From Phycicoccus sp. Soil748 (GTDB taxonomy: Bacteria > Actinomycetota > Actinomycetes > Actinomycetales > Dermatophilaceae), in contig NZ_LMSC01000007.1 of the NCBI RefSeq assembly GCF_001428025.1, forward strand, positions 301,675 to 360,460: DNA of 58,786 bases, in the 5' to 3' direction. Below the pieces are notes generated by a model. It ran no database searches. It was not told where the DNA came from and worked only from the letters and a program-made list of their open reading frames with translations. Positions 9,870 through 18,136 of the stretch are shown here, piece by piece. Within the stretch, counting starts at the first letter, position 1, and each line of letters starts with the position of its first letter. A program made the translations under genes and the position numbers.

Positions 9870-10619
9870 ATGAGTCCTGTGTACGACTGCACCACCGAGT
9901 CCGGCCGCGCCGAGGGCATCGCCGCCGCCGTCGAGGTCGTCCGCGACGGCGGCGTCGTCGTCCTGCCGACGGACACGGTCTACGGCATCGGAGCCGACGC
10001 GTTCTCCCCCGAGGCGGTCGCGTCCGTGCTGGCCGCCAAGGGCCGGGGCCGTGAGATGCCGCCCCCGGTCCTCGTGCCCAGCGTCCGCACCGTCGACGGC
10101 CTGGCCACCGACGTGCCGGAGTGGGCGCGTGACCTCATCCGCGAGTTCTGGCCCGGCCCGCTCACCCTGGTGCTCAAGGCCCAGTCCTCGCTGATGTGGG
10201 ACCTCGGCGACACCAACGGCACGGTCGCGGTGCGGATGCCCAAGGACGACACCGCCCTGGCCCTGCTCGGCGAGGTGGGCCCGATGGCCGTCACCAGCGC
10301 CAACCTCACCGGCCGCCCGCCCGCGACGACCGTCACCGACGCCGCCGCCCAGCTCGGCGCCGCCGTCGCCGTCTACCTCGACGCCGGCCCGACCACGAGC
10401 ACCGAGGTCTCCACCATCGTCGACTGCACCGCCGACGAGCCCGTCGTCCTGCGCGCCGGCGCCGTCACCCAGGAGCAGCTCGACGCCGTCCTGCACCCCG
10501 CCCCGGACGCCGAGGAGCCCGAACCCACCCAGGCCCTAGAGTTGCCGGCGGATCCGGCCGCCGACAGCACCCCAGACAGCAGCACCCCCGACAGCAGCAC
10601 CCCAGGAGAGACGCGATGA
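9870..10619 (+). CDS. L-threonylcarbamoyladenylate synthase (Sua5/YciO/YrdC)
   Basis: 249 residues. Makes threonylcarbamoyl-AMP from threonine, bicarbonate and ATP for the t6A37 modification of ANN-decoding tRNAs. The YrdC fold is shown by LPTDTVYGIGADAF, FWPGPLTLVL, VAVRMP and TSANLTG. About 45 C-terminal residues are not part of the fold: an acidic tail ending in DSTP/DSSTP/DSSTP units encoded by a small tandem repeat. The stop overlaps the glyA start (ATGA). The same gene sits between prmC and the wecA-like gene in mycobacteria. Confidence 0.9.
   Translation: MSPVYDCTTESGRAEGIAAAVEVVRDGGVVVLPTDTVYGIGADAFSPEAVASVLAAKGRGREMPPPVLVPSVRTVDGLATDVPEWARDLIREFWPGPLTLVLKAQSSLMWDLGDTNGTVAVRMPKDDTALALLGEVGPMAVTSANLTGRPPATTVTDAAAQLGAAVAVYLDAGPTTSTEVSTIVDCTADEPVVLRAGAVTQEQLDAVLHPAPDAEEPEPTQALELPADPAADSTPDSSTPDSSTPGETR
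10563..10604 (+). repeat. 15-bp tandem repeat in the sua5 3' end
   Basis: Units at 10563-10574 (short form), 10575-10589 and 10590-10604 share GACAGCAGCACCCC and encode DSTP, DSSTP, DSSTP. The last unit runs into the glyA ribosome site AGGAGA. Repeat-number variation would lengthen only the disordered tail without breaking the frame. Confidence 0.8.
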
Positions 10620-11902
10620 CCCAGAGCGCTGACACCTTCTACGGCTCCGACTTCGGCGCCCTGTCGTCCTTCGACCCCGAGATCGCCGGGGTCCTCGTGT
10701 CCGAGCTCGACCGCATCCGCAGCGGCCTGCAGCTCATCGCCTCGGAGAACATGTCCAGCCCCGAGGTGCTCACCGCGCTCGGCTCGACGTTGTCCAACAA
10801 GTACGCCGAGGGCTACCCGGGTCGTCGCTACTACGGCGGCTGCTCCGAGGTCGACAAGGCCGAGACCCTCGCCATCGAGCGGTGCAAGGCCCTGTTCGGC
10901 GCCGACCACGCCAACGTCCAGCCGCACTCGGGCGCCAGCGCCAACCAGGCGGTCTACGGCGCCTTCATGCAGCCCGGCGACACGATCCTCGCGATGGCGC
11001 TGCCCATGGGTGGCCACCTCACCCACGGCACCAAGGTGTCCTTCTCCGGCAAGTGGTTCAACGCCGTCCACTACGGCGTCGACAAGCAGACCGAGGACAT
11101 CGACTACGACGAGGTGGAGCGCCTCGCCAAGGAGCACCGCCCGAAGGTCATCCTCGCCGGCGGCTCGGCGATCCCGCGCCTGATCGACTTCGAGTTCTTC
11201 CGCAGGCTGGCCGACGAGGTCGGGGCGATCTTCTGGGTGGACGCCGCGCACTTCATCGGCCTCGTCGCCGGCAAGGCGATCCCGAGCCCGGTGCCCCACG
11301 CCGACGTCGTCACCTTCACGACCCACAAGGTGCTGCGCGGGCCGCGTTCGGGTGCGCTGGTCTGCAAGGAGGAGCACGCCACCAAGCTCGACAAGGCCGT
11401 GTTCCCGATGATGCAGGGCGGGCCGCAGATGCACACCATCGCGGCCAAGGCGGTCAACTTCAAGGAGTGTGCGACGCCCGAGTACCAGGCGTACGCCAAG
11501 CAGGTCATCGAGAACGCCAGGGTGCTTGCGACGTCGCTGGGGGAGAAGGGGATCCGTCCCACCACCGGCGGCACCGACACCCACCTGTCGCTGCACGACC
11601 TGCAGGGTGTGGGCGTCACCGGCGCCGACGCCGAGGCCCGTTCCGACGCAGCCGGCATCGTCCTCAACAAGAACGCCATCCCGTTCGACCCGCAGAAGCC
11701 CAACATCGCCAGCGGCATCCGCGTCGGCACCCCCTGCGTCACCACCCAGGGGATGGGCACCGACGAGATGCGGACCATCGCCGACCTCATCGCCAAGGCC
11801 GTCATCGAGGGCGACGCCGACCCCGACCACGCGGTCTCCAAGGAGGTCCGTGCGGGCGTGACGGACCTCGTGACCAGGTTCCCGGCATACCCTCGAGGCT
11901 GA
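10616..11902 (+). CDS. glyA: Serine hydroxymethyltransferase
   Basis: 428 residues. PLP enzyme converting serine plus tetrahydrofolate to glycine plus 5,10-methylene-THF. Lys238 in THKVLRGPRSG is the Schiff-base lysine; SEN near the N-terminus and YAEGYPGRRYYGGC are intact. Several usually strict positions differ: VDAAHFIG instead of DMAHxAG, FTTHKVL instead of TTTHKTL, and VFPMMQGGP instead of VFPGxQGGP. This indicates a divergent actinobacterial subgroup. ATG overlaps the sua5 stop by 4 bases, with AGGAGA at 10602-10607. Confidence 0.93.
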   Translation: MTQSADTFYGSDFGALSSFDPEIAGVLVSELDRIRSGLQLIASENMSSPEVLTALGSTLSNKYAEGYPGRRYYGGCSEVDKAETLAIERCKALFGADHANVQPHSGASANQAVYGAFMQPGDTILAMALPMGGHLTHGTKVSFSGKWFNAVHYGVDKQTEDIDYDEVERLAKEHRPKVILAGGSAIPRLIDFEFFRRLADEVGAIFWVDAAHFIGLVAGKAIPSPVPHADVVTFTTHKVLRGPRSGALVCKEEHATKLDKAVFPMMQGGPQMHTIAAKAVNFKECATPEYQAYAKQVIENARVLATSLGEKGIRPTTGGTDTHLSLHDLQGVGVTGADAEARSDAAGIVLNKNAIPFDPQKPNIASGIRVGTPCVTTQGMGTDEMRTIADLIAKAVIEGDADPDHAVSKEVRAGVTDLVTRFPAYPRG

Positions 11903-11930
11903 GTCCCGACCCACCCGAGAGGCGCCCTGA

Positions 11931-13049
11931 GTGCGCGAGTACCTCCTCGTCCTGATGGTCGCCGCGGTGATCACGTATGCCGCGACGCCGCTCATGCGCG
12001 CCGTCGCCGTGCGCACCGGGGCCTTCACCCCGGTGCGCGACCGTGACGTCCACTCGACGCCGATCCCGCGCCTGGGCGGTGTGGCGATCTTCCTCGGGTT
12101 CGCCGCGTCGATGCTCGCGGCGAGCAGGCTGCCGTTCCTCGGCCAGGTCTTCCGGCTGGGCCCGGAGCTCAACGCGGTGCTGTGGGGCGCCGCCATCGTC
12201 TGCCTGCTGGGGGCGATCGACGACATCCGTGAGCTCGACTGGCTGACGAAGATGGGCGGCCAGATGATCGCCGCCGGGATCATGGCATTCAACGGCGTCA
12301 CGCTGTTCCAGCTGCCGATCGGAGGCGTGACCGTGCTGCCGCAGCCGATCATGGTGGGGCTGACCGTCTTCGCCGTCGTGCTGTTCACCAACGCGGTCAA
12401 CTTCATCGACGGCCTCGACGGGTTGGCCGCGGGGGTCGTCATCGTCGCCGCGTCGTCGTTCTTCATCTACAGCTACGGCATCTCCCGCACCTTCGACCCG
12501 CCCAACGTGTTCTCGTCGGCGACCTTCATCTCCGCGGCGCTGATCGGCTGCTGCCTGGGGTTCCTGCCGCACAACTACCACCCGGCCCGGCTCTTCATGG
12601 GCGACTCGGGCGCGCTGCTGCTGGGCCTGCTGCTGGCCGCGGCGACGATCTCCACGACCGGGAACGTCACGCCCTCGCAGGTGAGCACCAACCCGGTGGC
12701 GGCGACGCTGCTGCCGCTCGTGGTGCCGGCCGCCATCATCCTGCTGCCGCTGGTCGACATCCTGCTCGCGGTGGTGCGCCGCACCCGGCGCGGTGAGCGG
12801 CCGTGGAGCCCGGACAAGCAGCACCTCCACCACCGCATGCTCCAGATCGGCCACGGGCACCGTCGCGCGGTGCTGCTGCTGTGGATGTGGGCCGCGGTGG
12901 CCGCCCTGGGCTCGGTGAGCTTCATCTTCATCCAGGACGCCCGGGTCGCGGGAGCCGGCGTGCTCGCTGCCGTGGTCGTCGTGGGCGTGCTCACCATCTG
13001 GCTGCCCCGGTGGGCCCCGACCGGCGGCCGGGTCCGCCGCATCTCCTGA
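11931..13049 (+). CDS. Polyprenyl-phosphate GlcNAc-1-phosphate transferase (WecA/TagO-like)
   Basis: 372 residues with about ten membrane helices. Transfers a sugar-1-phosphate, probably GlcNAc, from UDP-sugar to a polyprenyl phosphate, starting arabinogalactan, teichoic or other wall glycans. Family motifs are in order: IPRLGG, AIDDIREL, NAVNFIDGLDGLAAG, FMGDSGA and DKQHLHHRM. These favour WecA/Rfe over MraY. GTG start with GAGAGG upstream. In mycobacteria the same gene (rfe/wecA) stands just before the atp operon. Ends 6 bases from a convergent acetyltransferase gene. Confidence 0.9.
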   Translation: MREYLLVLMVAAVITYAATPLMRAVAVRTGAFTPVRDRDVHSTPIPRLGGVAIFLGFAASMLAASRLPFLGQVFRLGPELNAVLWGAAIVCLLGAIDDIRELDWLTKMGGQMIAAGIMAFNGVTLFQLPIGGVTVLPQPIMVGLTVFAVVLFTNAVNFIDGLDGLAAGVVIVAASSFFIYSYGISRTFDPPNVFSSATFISAALIGCCLGFLPHNYHPARLFMGDSGALLLGLLLAAATISTTGNVTPSQVSTNPVAATLLPLVVPAAIILLPLVDILLAVVRRTRRGERPWSPDKQHLHHRMLQIGHGHRRAVLLLWMWAAVAALGSVSFIFIQDARVAGAGVLAAVVVVGVLTIWLPRWAPTGGRVRRIS

Positions 13050-13055
13050 CGGAGG

Positions 13056-13667
13056 TCAGCCGAGCCGCTGCTCGAGCCCGGCGCGCACGCGTGGCCACTC
13101 GTCGCGCAGCACGCTGAAGACCACGGTGTCGCGGAAGGTGCCGTCGGCCCGCCGGGTGTGCCGGCGCAGCACGCCCTCGCGCGTCGCACCGAGCTTGGCG
13201 ATCGCCGCCTGGGACCGCTCGTTGACGGCGTCGGTCTGGATCTTCACACGGCAGAACCCGCAGTCGAACGCGTGCCCGAGCAGCAGCAGCTTGCACTCCG
13301 GGTTCACGGCCGTGCCCCACCAGCGCGACCCGTACACCGTCCACCCCAGGTGCACGCGCTCGTGGACGAGGTCGACGTCGCCGAGGGAGGAGGTGCCGAC
13401 GACGGTGCCCTCCTCGCCGAGCCCGCCGACCCCGGTCAGGCGCACCGTGTATGCCGTGCGGCCGGCCGCACGGGCCGCGACCGCTGCGTCGACGAGCGCT
13501 CGGGTGGCGGCGAGGTCCGGGGGAGGGGCCGCCATGACGTAGCCCTGGGTGTAGACGACCGGGTCGCTGTGGACGGCGTGCAGGCCCTCGGCATCAGCTG
13601 GTCGCACAGGGTCCAGCCGGACGAAACGGCCGATGAGGGGGTAGCCGGTCGGGGGATGCGCGGTCAC
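13056..13667 (-). CDS. GNAT family acetyltransferase (RimJ/RimL-like)
   Basis: 203 residues. Contains the RimJ/RimL-type layout: an N-terminal strand (GRFVRLDPVRPADAEGL), an acyl-CoA-binding region followed by GWTVYGSRWWGTAVNPE, and VKIQTDAVNERSQAAIAKLG, typical of N-terminal or small-molecule acetyltransferases. The GTG at 13667 is chosen because TAGCCT on the same strand lies 7 bases before it (leaderless) and upstream residues match nothing in the family. Substrate unknown. Confidence 0.8.
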   Translation of the reverse strand: MTAHPPTGYPLIGRFVRLDPVRPADAEGLHAVHSDPVVYTQGYVMAAPPPDLAATRALVDAAVAARAAGRTAYTVRLTGVGGLGEEGTVVGTSSLGDVDLVHERVHLGWTVYGSRWWGTAVNPECKLLLLGHAFDCGFCRVKIQTDAVNERSQAAIAKLGATREGVLRRHTRRADGTFRDTVVFSVLRDEWPRVRAGLEQRLG

Positions 13668-13675
13668 GGGTCGCA

Positions 13676-13735
13676 GGCTAGCGCCGACCGGTTTGCCCGG
13701 TTCGACCCACACCACGACCTCCGATGTCCTAGCGT
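13676..13735. promoter_or_regulatory. Divergent promoter region, acetyltransferase and membrane protein
   Basis: On the minus strand TAGCCT (13675-13680) is a -10 candidate for the acetyltransferase. On the plus strand TAGCGT (13730-13735) is one for the membrane protein starting at 13789, which has a strong GGGGGAAA ribosome site. Assigned from -10-like boxes only. Confidence 0.4.
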
Positions 13736-13788
13736 CACGCCCCGAACAAGACGTCCGCGACCCGCGCGGCGCCCAGCAGGGGGAAACC

Positions 13789-14349
13789 ATGAGCACGACC
13801 GACAACCTGATCCCGGAGCCGCCCAAGGCCTCCGTCCCGACGCCGGCGCCGGCCCCGGTGCTGCCGGAGGTGGGACCGTTCGACGCCAGCGCGCTCTACA
13901 CCCAGGCCCAGCCGGTCGAGATCGTGTCCCGCGGGATCCTGTTCTCCCTGGCCGCGGTGCCCCTCGGCATGGCCGTCGCCGTCCTGGTCTGGGAGCTCGG
14001 CTTCGTCGCCTCGATCTCCAGCTTCGTCATCGCCGGCGCCGGGGCCGCGCTCTACACCAAGGGCGCCACCCGGACGCCGAACCGTGGCCTGGTCCCGCTG
14101 GTGCTCGTGGTCCTCGGCGGCGTCGCCCTGTCCTTCTTCGCGGTCGTCACCGCCGACCTGGTGGACTTCTACAACACCCCGCAGGGCCAGTCCCTCGGCT
14201 ACCCGTCGGTGGTCGACTTCGTCAGCGCCAACCTCTTCACCGGCAACGTGCTGTCGTCCTACGGCTCGCAGGCGGTCATGTTCGTCCTCTTCGCCGCACT
14301 CGGCGTCTTCGGCACGGTGCGCCGCCTGGTCCGCGCCCGGCAGGCCTGA
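13789..14349 (+). CDS. Four-helix membrane protein, unknown function
   Basis: 186 residues. A proline-rich cytoplasmic N-terminus (about 1-45) is followed by four hydrophobic segments (about 50-70, 75-88, 98-120 and 160-180) and a basic C-terminal tail (RRLVRARQA). No family motif recognised. The ATG is set by GGGGGAAA just upstream. It stands alone between the acetyltransferase and the atp operon, and a hairpin closes its transcript. Confidence 0.7.
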   Translation: MSTTDNLIPEPPKASVPTPAPAPVLPEVGPFDASALYTQAQPVEIVSRGILFSLAAVPLGMAVAVLVWELGFVASISSFVIAGAGAALYTKGATRTPNRGLVPLVLVVLGGVALSFFAVVTADLVDFYNTPQGQSLGYPSVVDFVSANLFTGNVLSSYGSQAVMFVLFAALGVFGTVRRLVRARQA

Positions 14350-14365
14350 GGCTCCCCGCTCCACG

Positions 14366-14428
14366 ACGACGGCTGCCCACGACGGCTGCCAGCGTCGGCT
14401 GCCCACGACGGCCCCCACGACGGCCCGG
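14366..14428 (+). repeat. Five tandem 12-13-bp repeats
   Basis: Unit ACGACGGCTGCCC at 14366, then close copies at 14379, 14392 (two changes), 14405 (12 bp) and 14417 (12 bp, diverged). It sits in the gap between the membrane protein and the atp promoter and codes for nothing I can support. The last copy forms the left arm of the hairpin below. Confidence 0.75.
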
Positions 14429-14452
14429 TTCCCCACGGGGGACTGGGCCGTC
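14419..14452 (+). terminator. Hairpin after the four-helix membrane protein
   Basis: GACGGCCC (14419-14426) pairs with GGGCCGTC (14445-14452), and CCCC/GGGG form the top of the stem with a small internal bulge. No T-run follows. Plausible terminator isolating the atp promoter. Confidence 0.5.
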
Positions 14453-14522
14453 GGCCTGTCGACGGGGTGCCTCCTGCTGCTCGTACGCCACTGGGACCGG
14501 CGTGGTTGGTGCGTGGCGGAGC

Positions 14523-14544
14523 GCTTGTGATACCTTTCACAAGC
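14523..14544 (+). promoter_or_regulatory. CRP/GlxR-type palindrome at the atp operon promoter
   Basis: GCTTGTGA (14523-14530), six bases TACCTT, then TCACAAGC (14537-14544): a perfect 8+8 inverted repeat containing TGTGA-N6-TCACA, the recognition pattern of CRP and actinobacterial GlxR/Crp regulators. The spacer TACCTT itself fits a -10 box, with TG one base upstream as in extended -10 promoters. A bound regulator would therefore sit on the promoter. The first atp gene starts at 14612. Confidence 0.7.
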
Positions 14545-14611
14545 ACCCCAAGGCGGGTGTGGACCACCGTTCGCCAGGCCCCGCAGCCCCGACGAATCAG
14601 GCAGCAGACCG

Positions 14612-15064
14612 ATGACCACAGCCCCTCACGCCGACCGTGACCCGTTTGCGGTCATGCTGCGTGGAGCGTTCGTCCCCACCGTCGCGGTGGGTCCGGTCGC
14701 CGTGGTCGTGGCTGCGCTGGTCTCCGGCGGCAAGGCCGCCCTCGGTGCGGCACTGGGCTTCGTCATCGCCCTCGCCTTCTTCGCCCTCGGCCTGCTCGTC
14801 ATGCGACGGCTGGGCGGCGCGATGGACCCGCTGCGGTTCCTCGCCAGCGCGCTGGCCGTCTTCATGGGCCAGATGATCTTCCTGCTCGTGGTGATCATGG
14901 CCCTCAAGGACGCCTCGTGGCTCGACGGGACCGCCTTCGGCGTCACCGTGCTCGCGGTCGCCCTGGTGTGGCAGGTCTTCCAGGTCGTCGCCTTCGTCCG
15001 GTCCCGCCGCCTCGTCTTCGACGCCCCGAAGGATCCGGGGCAGGATGAGGGACCTGCGTCATGA
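14612..15064 (+). CDS. atpI: AtpI-like ATP synthase accessory membrane protein
   Basis: 150 residues with four hydrophobic segments (about 18-38, 42-66, 78-100 and 108-128) and an acidic tail. Position at the head of the atp operon and size match the ATP synthase I family, proposed to help assemble the c-ring. Sequence conservation in this family is low, so the call leans on context. The next gene follows after 15 bases. Confidence 0.7.
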   Translation: MTTAPHADRDPFAVMLRGAFVPTVAVGPVAVVVAALVSGGKAALGAALGFVIALAFFALGLLVMRRLGGAMDPLRFLASALAVFMGQMIFLLVVIMALKDASWLDGTAFGVTVLAVALVWQVFQVVAFVRSRRLVFDAPKDPGQDEGPAS

Positions 15065-15079
15065 CCCCAGGAGCCCACC

Positions 15080-15334
15080 GTGACCGACCCCTCCACGCCA
15101 CCGCCGGACGACCGGCCCACGCCCTTGCAGAAGGCCGACGCCGGACACCAGCGCCTCGAGGAGGCGCGGATGTGGAACGTCGTCTCCTACCTGATCACGG
15201 GGCCGGCGATGTTCGGTGCGATCGGCTGGGGACTGGACCGCTGGCTGGGCACGACGTGGCTCGTCGCCGTGGGGATCGTGGGGGGGATGGCCCTGTCGCT
15301 GTACCTCGTGTGGTTCCGGTACGGTACGCAATGA
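15080..15334 (+). CDS. AtpZ/AtpI family protein
   Basis: 84 residues. A charged N-terminus with LEEARMW, then two membrane helices (YLITGPAMFGAIGWGLDRWLG and WLVAVGIVGGMALSLYLVW in overlapping outline), the hallmark of the AtpZ family linked to c-ring assembly or Mg transport. GTG start with CAGGAG at 15068-15073. Found in the same slot in other actinobacterial atp operons. Confidence 0.8.
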   Translation: MTDPSTPPPDDRPTPLQKADAGHQRLEEARMWNVVSYLITGPAMFGAIGWGLDRWLGTTWLVAVGIVGGMALSLYLVWFRYGTQ

Positions 15335-15437
15335 CTTCCGCAGGTCAGGTCCGCCCAGTGCATGCAGGGCCGGGGCTCGTGACCGTTGCCCTCATCGGCC
15401 AGTGGAGTGTTCCGAACGCAAAGCTCGAGGAGAACCT

Positions 15438-16250
15438 GTGAGTCTGAACGTGCTGGGTGCCATCAGCCCGGCTGCTGCCGGCGGTGACGGGGAGGGCTTC
15501 CACGCCCCCACGCCCGCCGAGTTCTACCAGCCCCTGATCGGTCACGGCGACTTCGCGATCACGCGCCCGATGGTCGTCCTGGCCATCTCGGTGGCGCTGA
15601 TCGCCTGGTTCCTCGTGGCGACGACCAAGCGTGCTGCGGTGGTGCCGGGCAAGGGCCAGTGGGTGACCGAGGGTGCCTACAACTTCGTGCGCAACGGCGT
15701 GGCCCGCGACATCATCGGCAGCCACGACTTCCTGCGGTTCGTCCCGCTGCTGTTCAGCATGTTCATGCTGATCCTGGTCAACAACCTGTTCGGCGTCATC
15801 CCGCCGATCCAGTACCCCACGATGAGCCGCATCGGCTTCCCGATCGCGCTGACCCTGCTGGTCTTCGTGATCTACCACGCTGTGGGCATCCGCAAGAACG
15901 GCGCCTGGGGCCACATCAAGCACATGATCCCGCCGGGCCTGCCCAAGGGCATCTACGTGCTGATCATCCCGCTGGAGCTGCTGACCTACTTCGTCACCCG
16001 GCCGCTGACGCTGGCCCTGCGACTCTTCGGCAACATGTTCGCCGGGCACATGCTCCTGCTGCTGTTCATCACCGGTGGCGAGTACATGCTGATCCACGGT
16101 GGAATCGGCCTCAAGGCAGCCGGCGTCGGCTCCTTCGGCATGGCCTTCGTGCTGACCGCCTTCGAGGCACTGATCGAGTTCCTGCAGGCCTACATCTTCA
16201 CGCTGCTCGCAGCCACCTACATCGCCGGCTCCCTCGCCGACGAGCACTGA
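15438..16250 (+). CDS. atpB: ATP synthase F0 subunit a
   Basis: 270 residues. Forms the two proton half-channels next to the c-ring. The essential Arg195 lies in LALRLFGNMFAG, equivalent to Arg210 of E. coli, with the C-terminal helix EALIEFLQAYIFTLL also conserved. Five or six membrane helices. The GTG start follows GAGGAGA at 15426-15432; longer upstream reading frame is not conserved. Confidence 0.95.
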   Translation: MSLNVLGAISPAAAGGDGEGFHAPTPAEFYQPLIGHGDFAITRPMVVLAISVALIAWFLVATTKRAAVVPGKGQWVTEGAYNFVRNGVARDIIGSHDFLRFVPLLFSMFMLILVNNLFGVIPPIQYPTMSRIGFPIALTLLVFVIYHAVGIRKNGAWGHIKHMIPPGLPKGIYVLIIPLELLTYFVTRPLTLALRLFGNMFAGHMLLLLFITGGEYMLIHGGIGLKAAGVGSFGMAFVLTAFEALIEFLQAYIFTLLAATYIAGSLADEH

Positions 16251-16373
16251 GACCGTCCGGGGCGACGGCACGTCGGCCCGGTGCAGGACCCGCCCGACCC
16301 ACAACTGAATAGCCAACGAACTCCCGCTCGGCGACCTGCCGACGGACTGATAACCCGAAAGAGGACCTCTGAC

Positions 16374-16580
16374 ATGACTGGCAACATCGCCATCCTCGGC
16401 TACGGCCTGTCTGCGATCGGCCCCGGTGTGGGCATCGGCCTGATCTTCGCCGCCTACATCAACGGTGTCGCCCGGCAGCCCGAGGCGCGCGGCGTCCTCC
16501 AGGGCATCGCGATCCTCGGCTTCGCCCTCGCCGAGGCGCTGGCCATCTTCGGTCTGGTTCTCGCGTTCGTCTTCAAGTAA
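16374..16580 (+). CDS. atpE: ATP synthase F0 subunit c
   Basis: 68 residues, two membrane helices joined by the polar loop RQPE (34-37). Glu54 in [12 protein letters not shown] is the proton carrier. The first helix has the packed glycine run GPGVGIG. Proton (not sodium) use is expected because extra sodium ligands are lacking. AGAGGA ribosome site 8 bases before the ATG. Confidence 0.96.
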   Translation: MTGNIAILGYGLSAIGPGVGIGLIFAAYINGVARQPEARGVLQGIAILGFALAEALAIFGLVLAFVFK

Positions 16581-17224
<644 letters not shown>

Positions 17225-17225
<1 letters not shown>

Positions 17226-18037
17226 TGCGTGGTTCGTCGCGGGCTGCCGCCATCGAGTCGAGCAAGGCCTTCGAGGCCGCGCTCGGCGCGGGGGCGGACC
17301 GCCGCACCCTCGGTGAGGAGCTCCTCGCCGTGGTGGGCGTCATCGACGGCAGCGCCACGCTGCGCCGGGCCCTGGCCGACCCGTCCCGGGACGCCGAGGC
17401 CAAGCGTGACCTGGTCACGCGGGTCTTGAGCGGCAAGGTGTCGCAGCCGACGACCGACCTGCTCCGCACCGTGGTCGGCCAGCGCTGGGCCACCGAGCGC
17501 GACCTGTCCGACTGCGTGGAGGAGCTCGGCATCGAGTCGCTGCTCGCCCAGGCCGAGGCCAACGGCGAGATCGACCGCGTCGAGGACGAGCTGTTCCGGT
17601 TCGAGCGCATCGTGGCCGGCAACCCCGAGCTACGTGACCGCCTGACCAACCGCCAGGGCGACGCCCAGGCCAAGGCGGGCGTCATCAGCCAGCTCCTCGA
17701 GGGCAAGTCGAGCGAGACGACCGTGCGGCTGGCCCGCCAGGCCGTGCTCGCCACCCGGGGTCGCAAGCTCGACCGCACCCTGGAGGGCTACCTCGCCCTC
17801 GCGTCCAGGCGACGCGAGCAGCTCACGGCCGTCGTCACCGCGGCGACCGAGCTCACGCCCCAGCAGCGTGAGCGTCTCGGCGCGGCGCTGCACACCATCT
17901 ACGGCAAGTCCATCGTGCTGCAGGTCGTCCTCGACCCGCAGGTGCTCGGTGGCATCCGTGTCCAGGTCGGCGACGAGGTCGTCGACGGCACCGTGCTGCG
18001 TCGCCTCGACGAGGCGCGCAGGCACATCGCCGGCTGA
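17225..18037 (+). CDS. atpH: ATP synthase F1 subunit delta
   Basis: 270 residues, about 90 longer than E. coli delta, which is usual for actinobacteria. It caps the alpha3beta3 head and binds subunit b. An N-terminal six-helix domain and the C-terminal region ending VQVGDEVVDGTVLRRLDE match the family. One-base overlap with atpF suggests coupled translation. Confidence 0.93.
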
Positions 18038-18136
18038 CGGCACCGCACGACAACTGCACAGCACGACCACCACCACGCCTTCCGGTCCGAGCCCCTCGGC
18101 ACCGGTCACTGCACCACTCAAGGGAGAAGAGATCAG

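Noticed and set aside
11931-13049. MraY as the identity of the sugar-phosphate transferase
   Set aside because: DKQHLHHRM and NFIDGLDGLAAG follow the WecA/TagO pattern, and no mur genes adjoin it.
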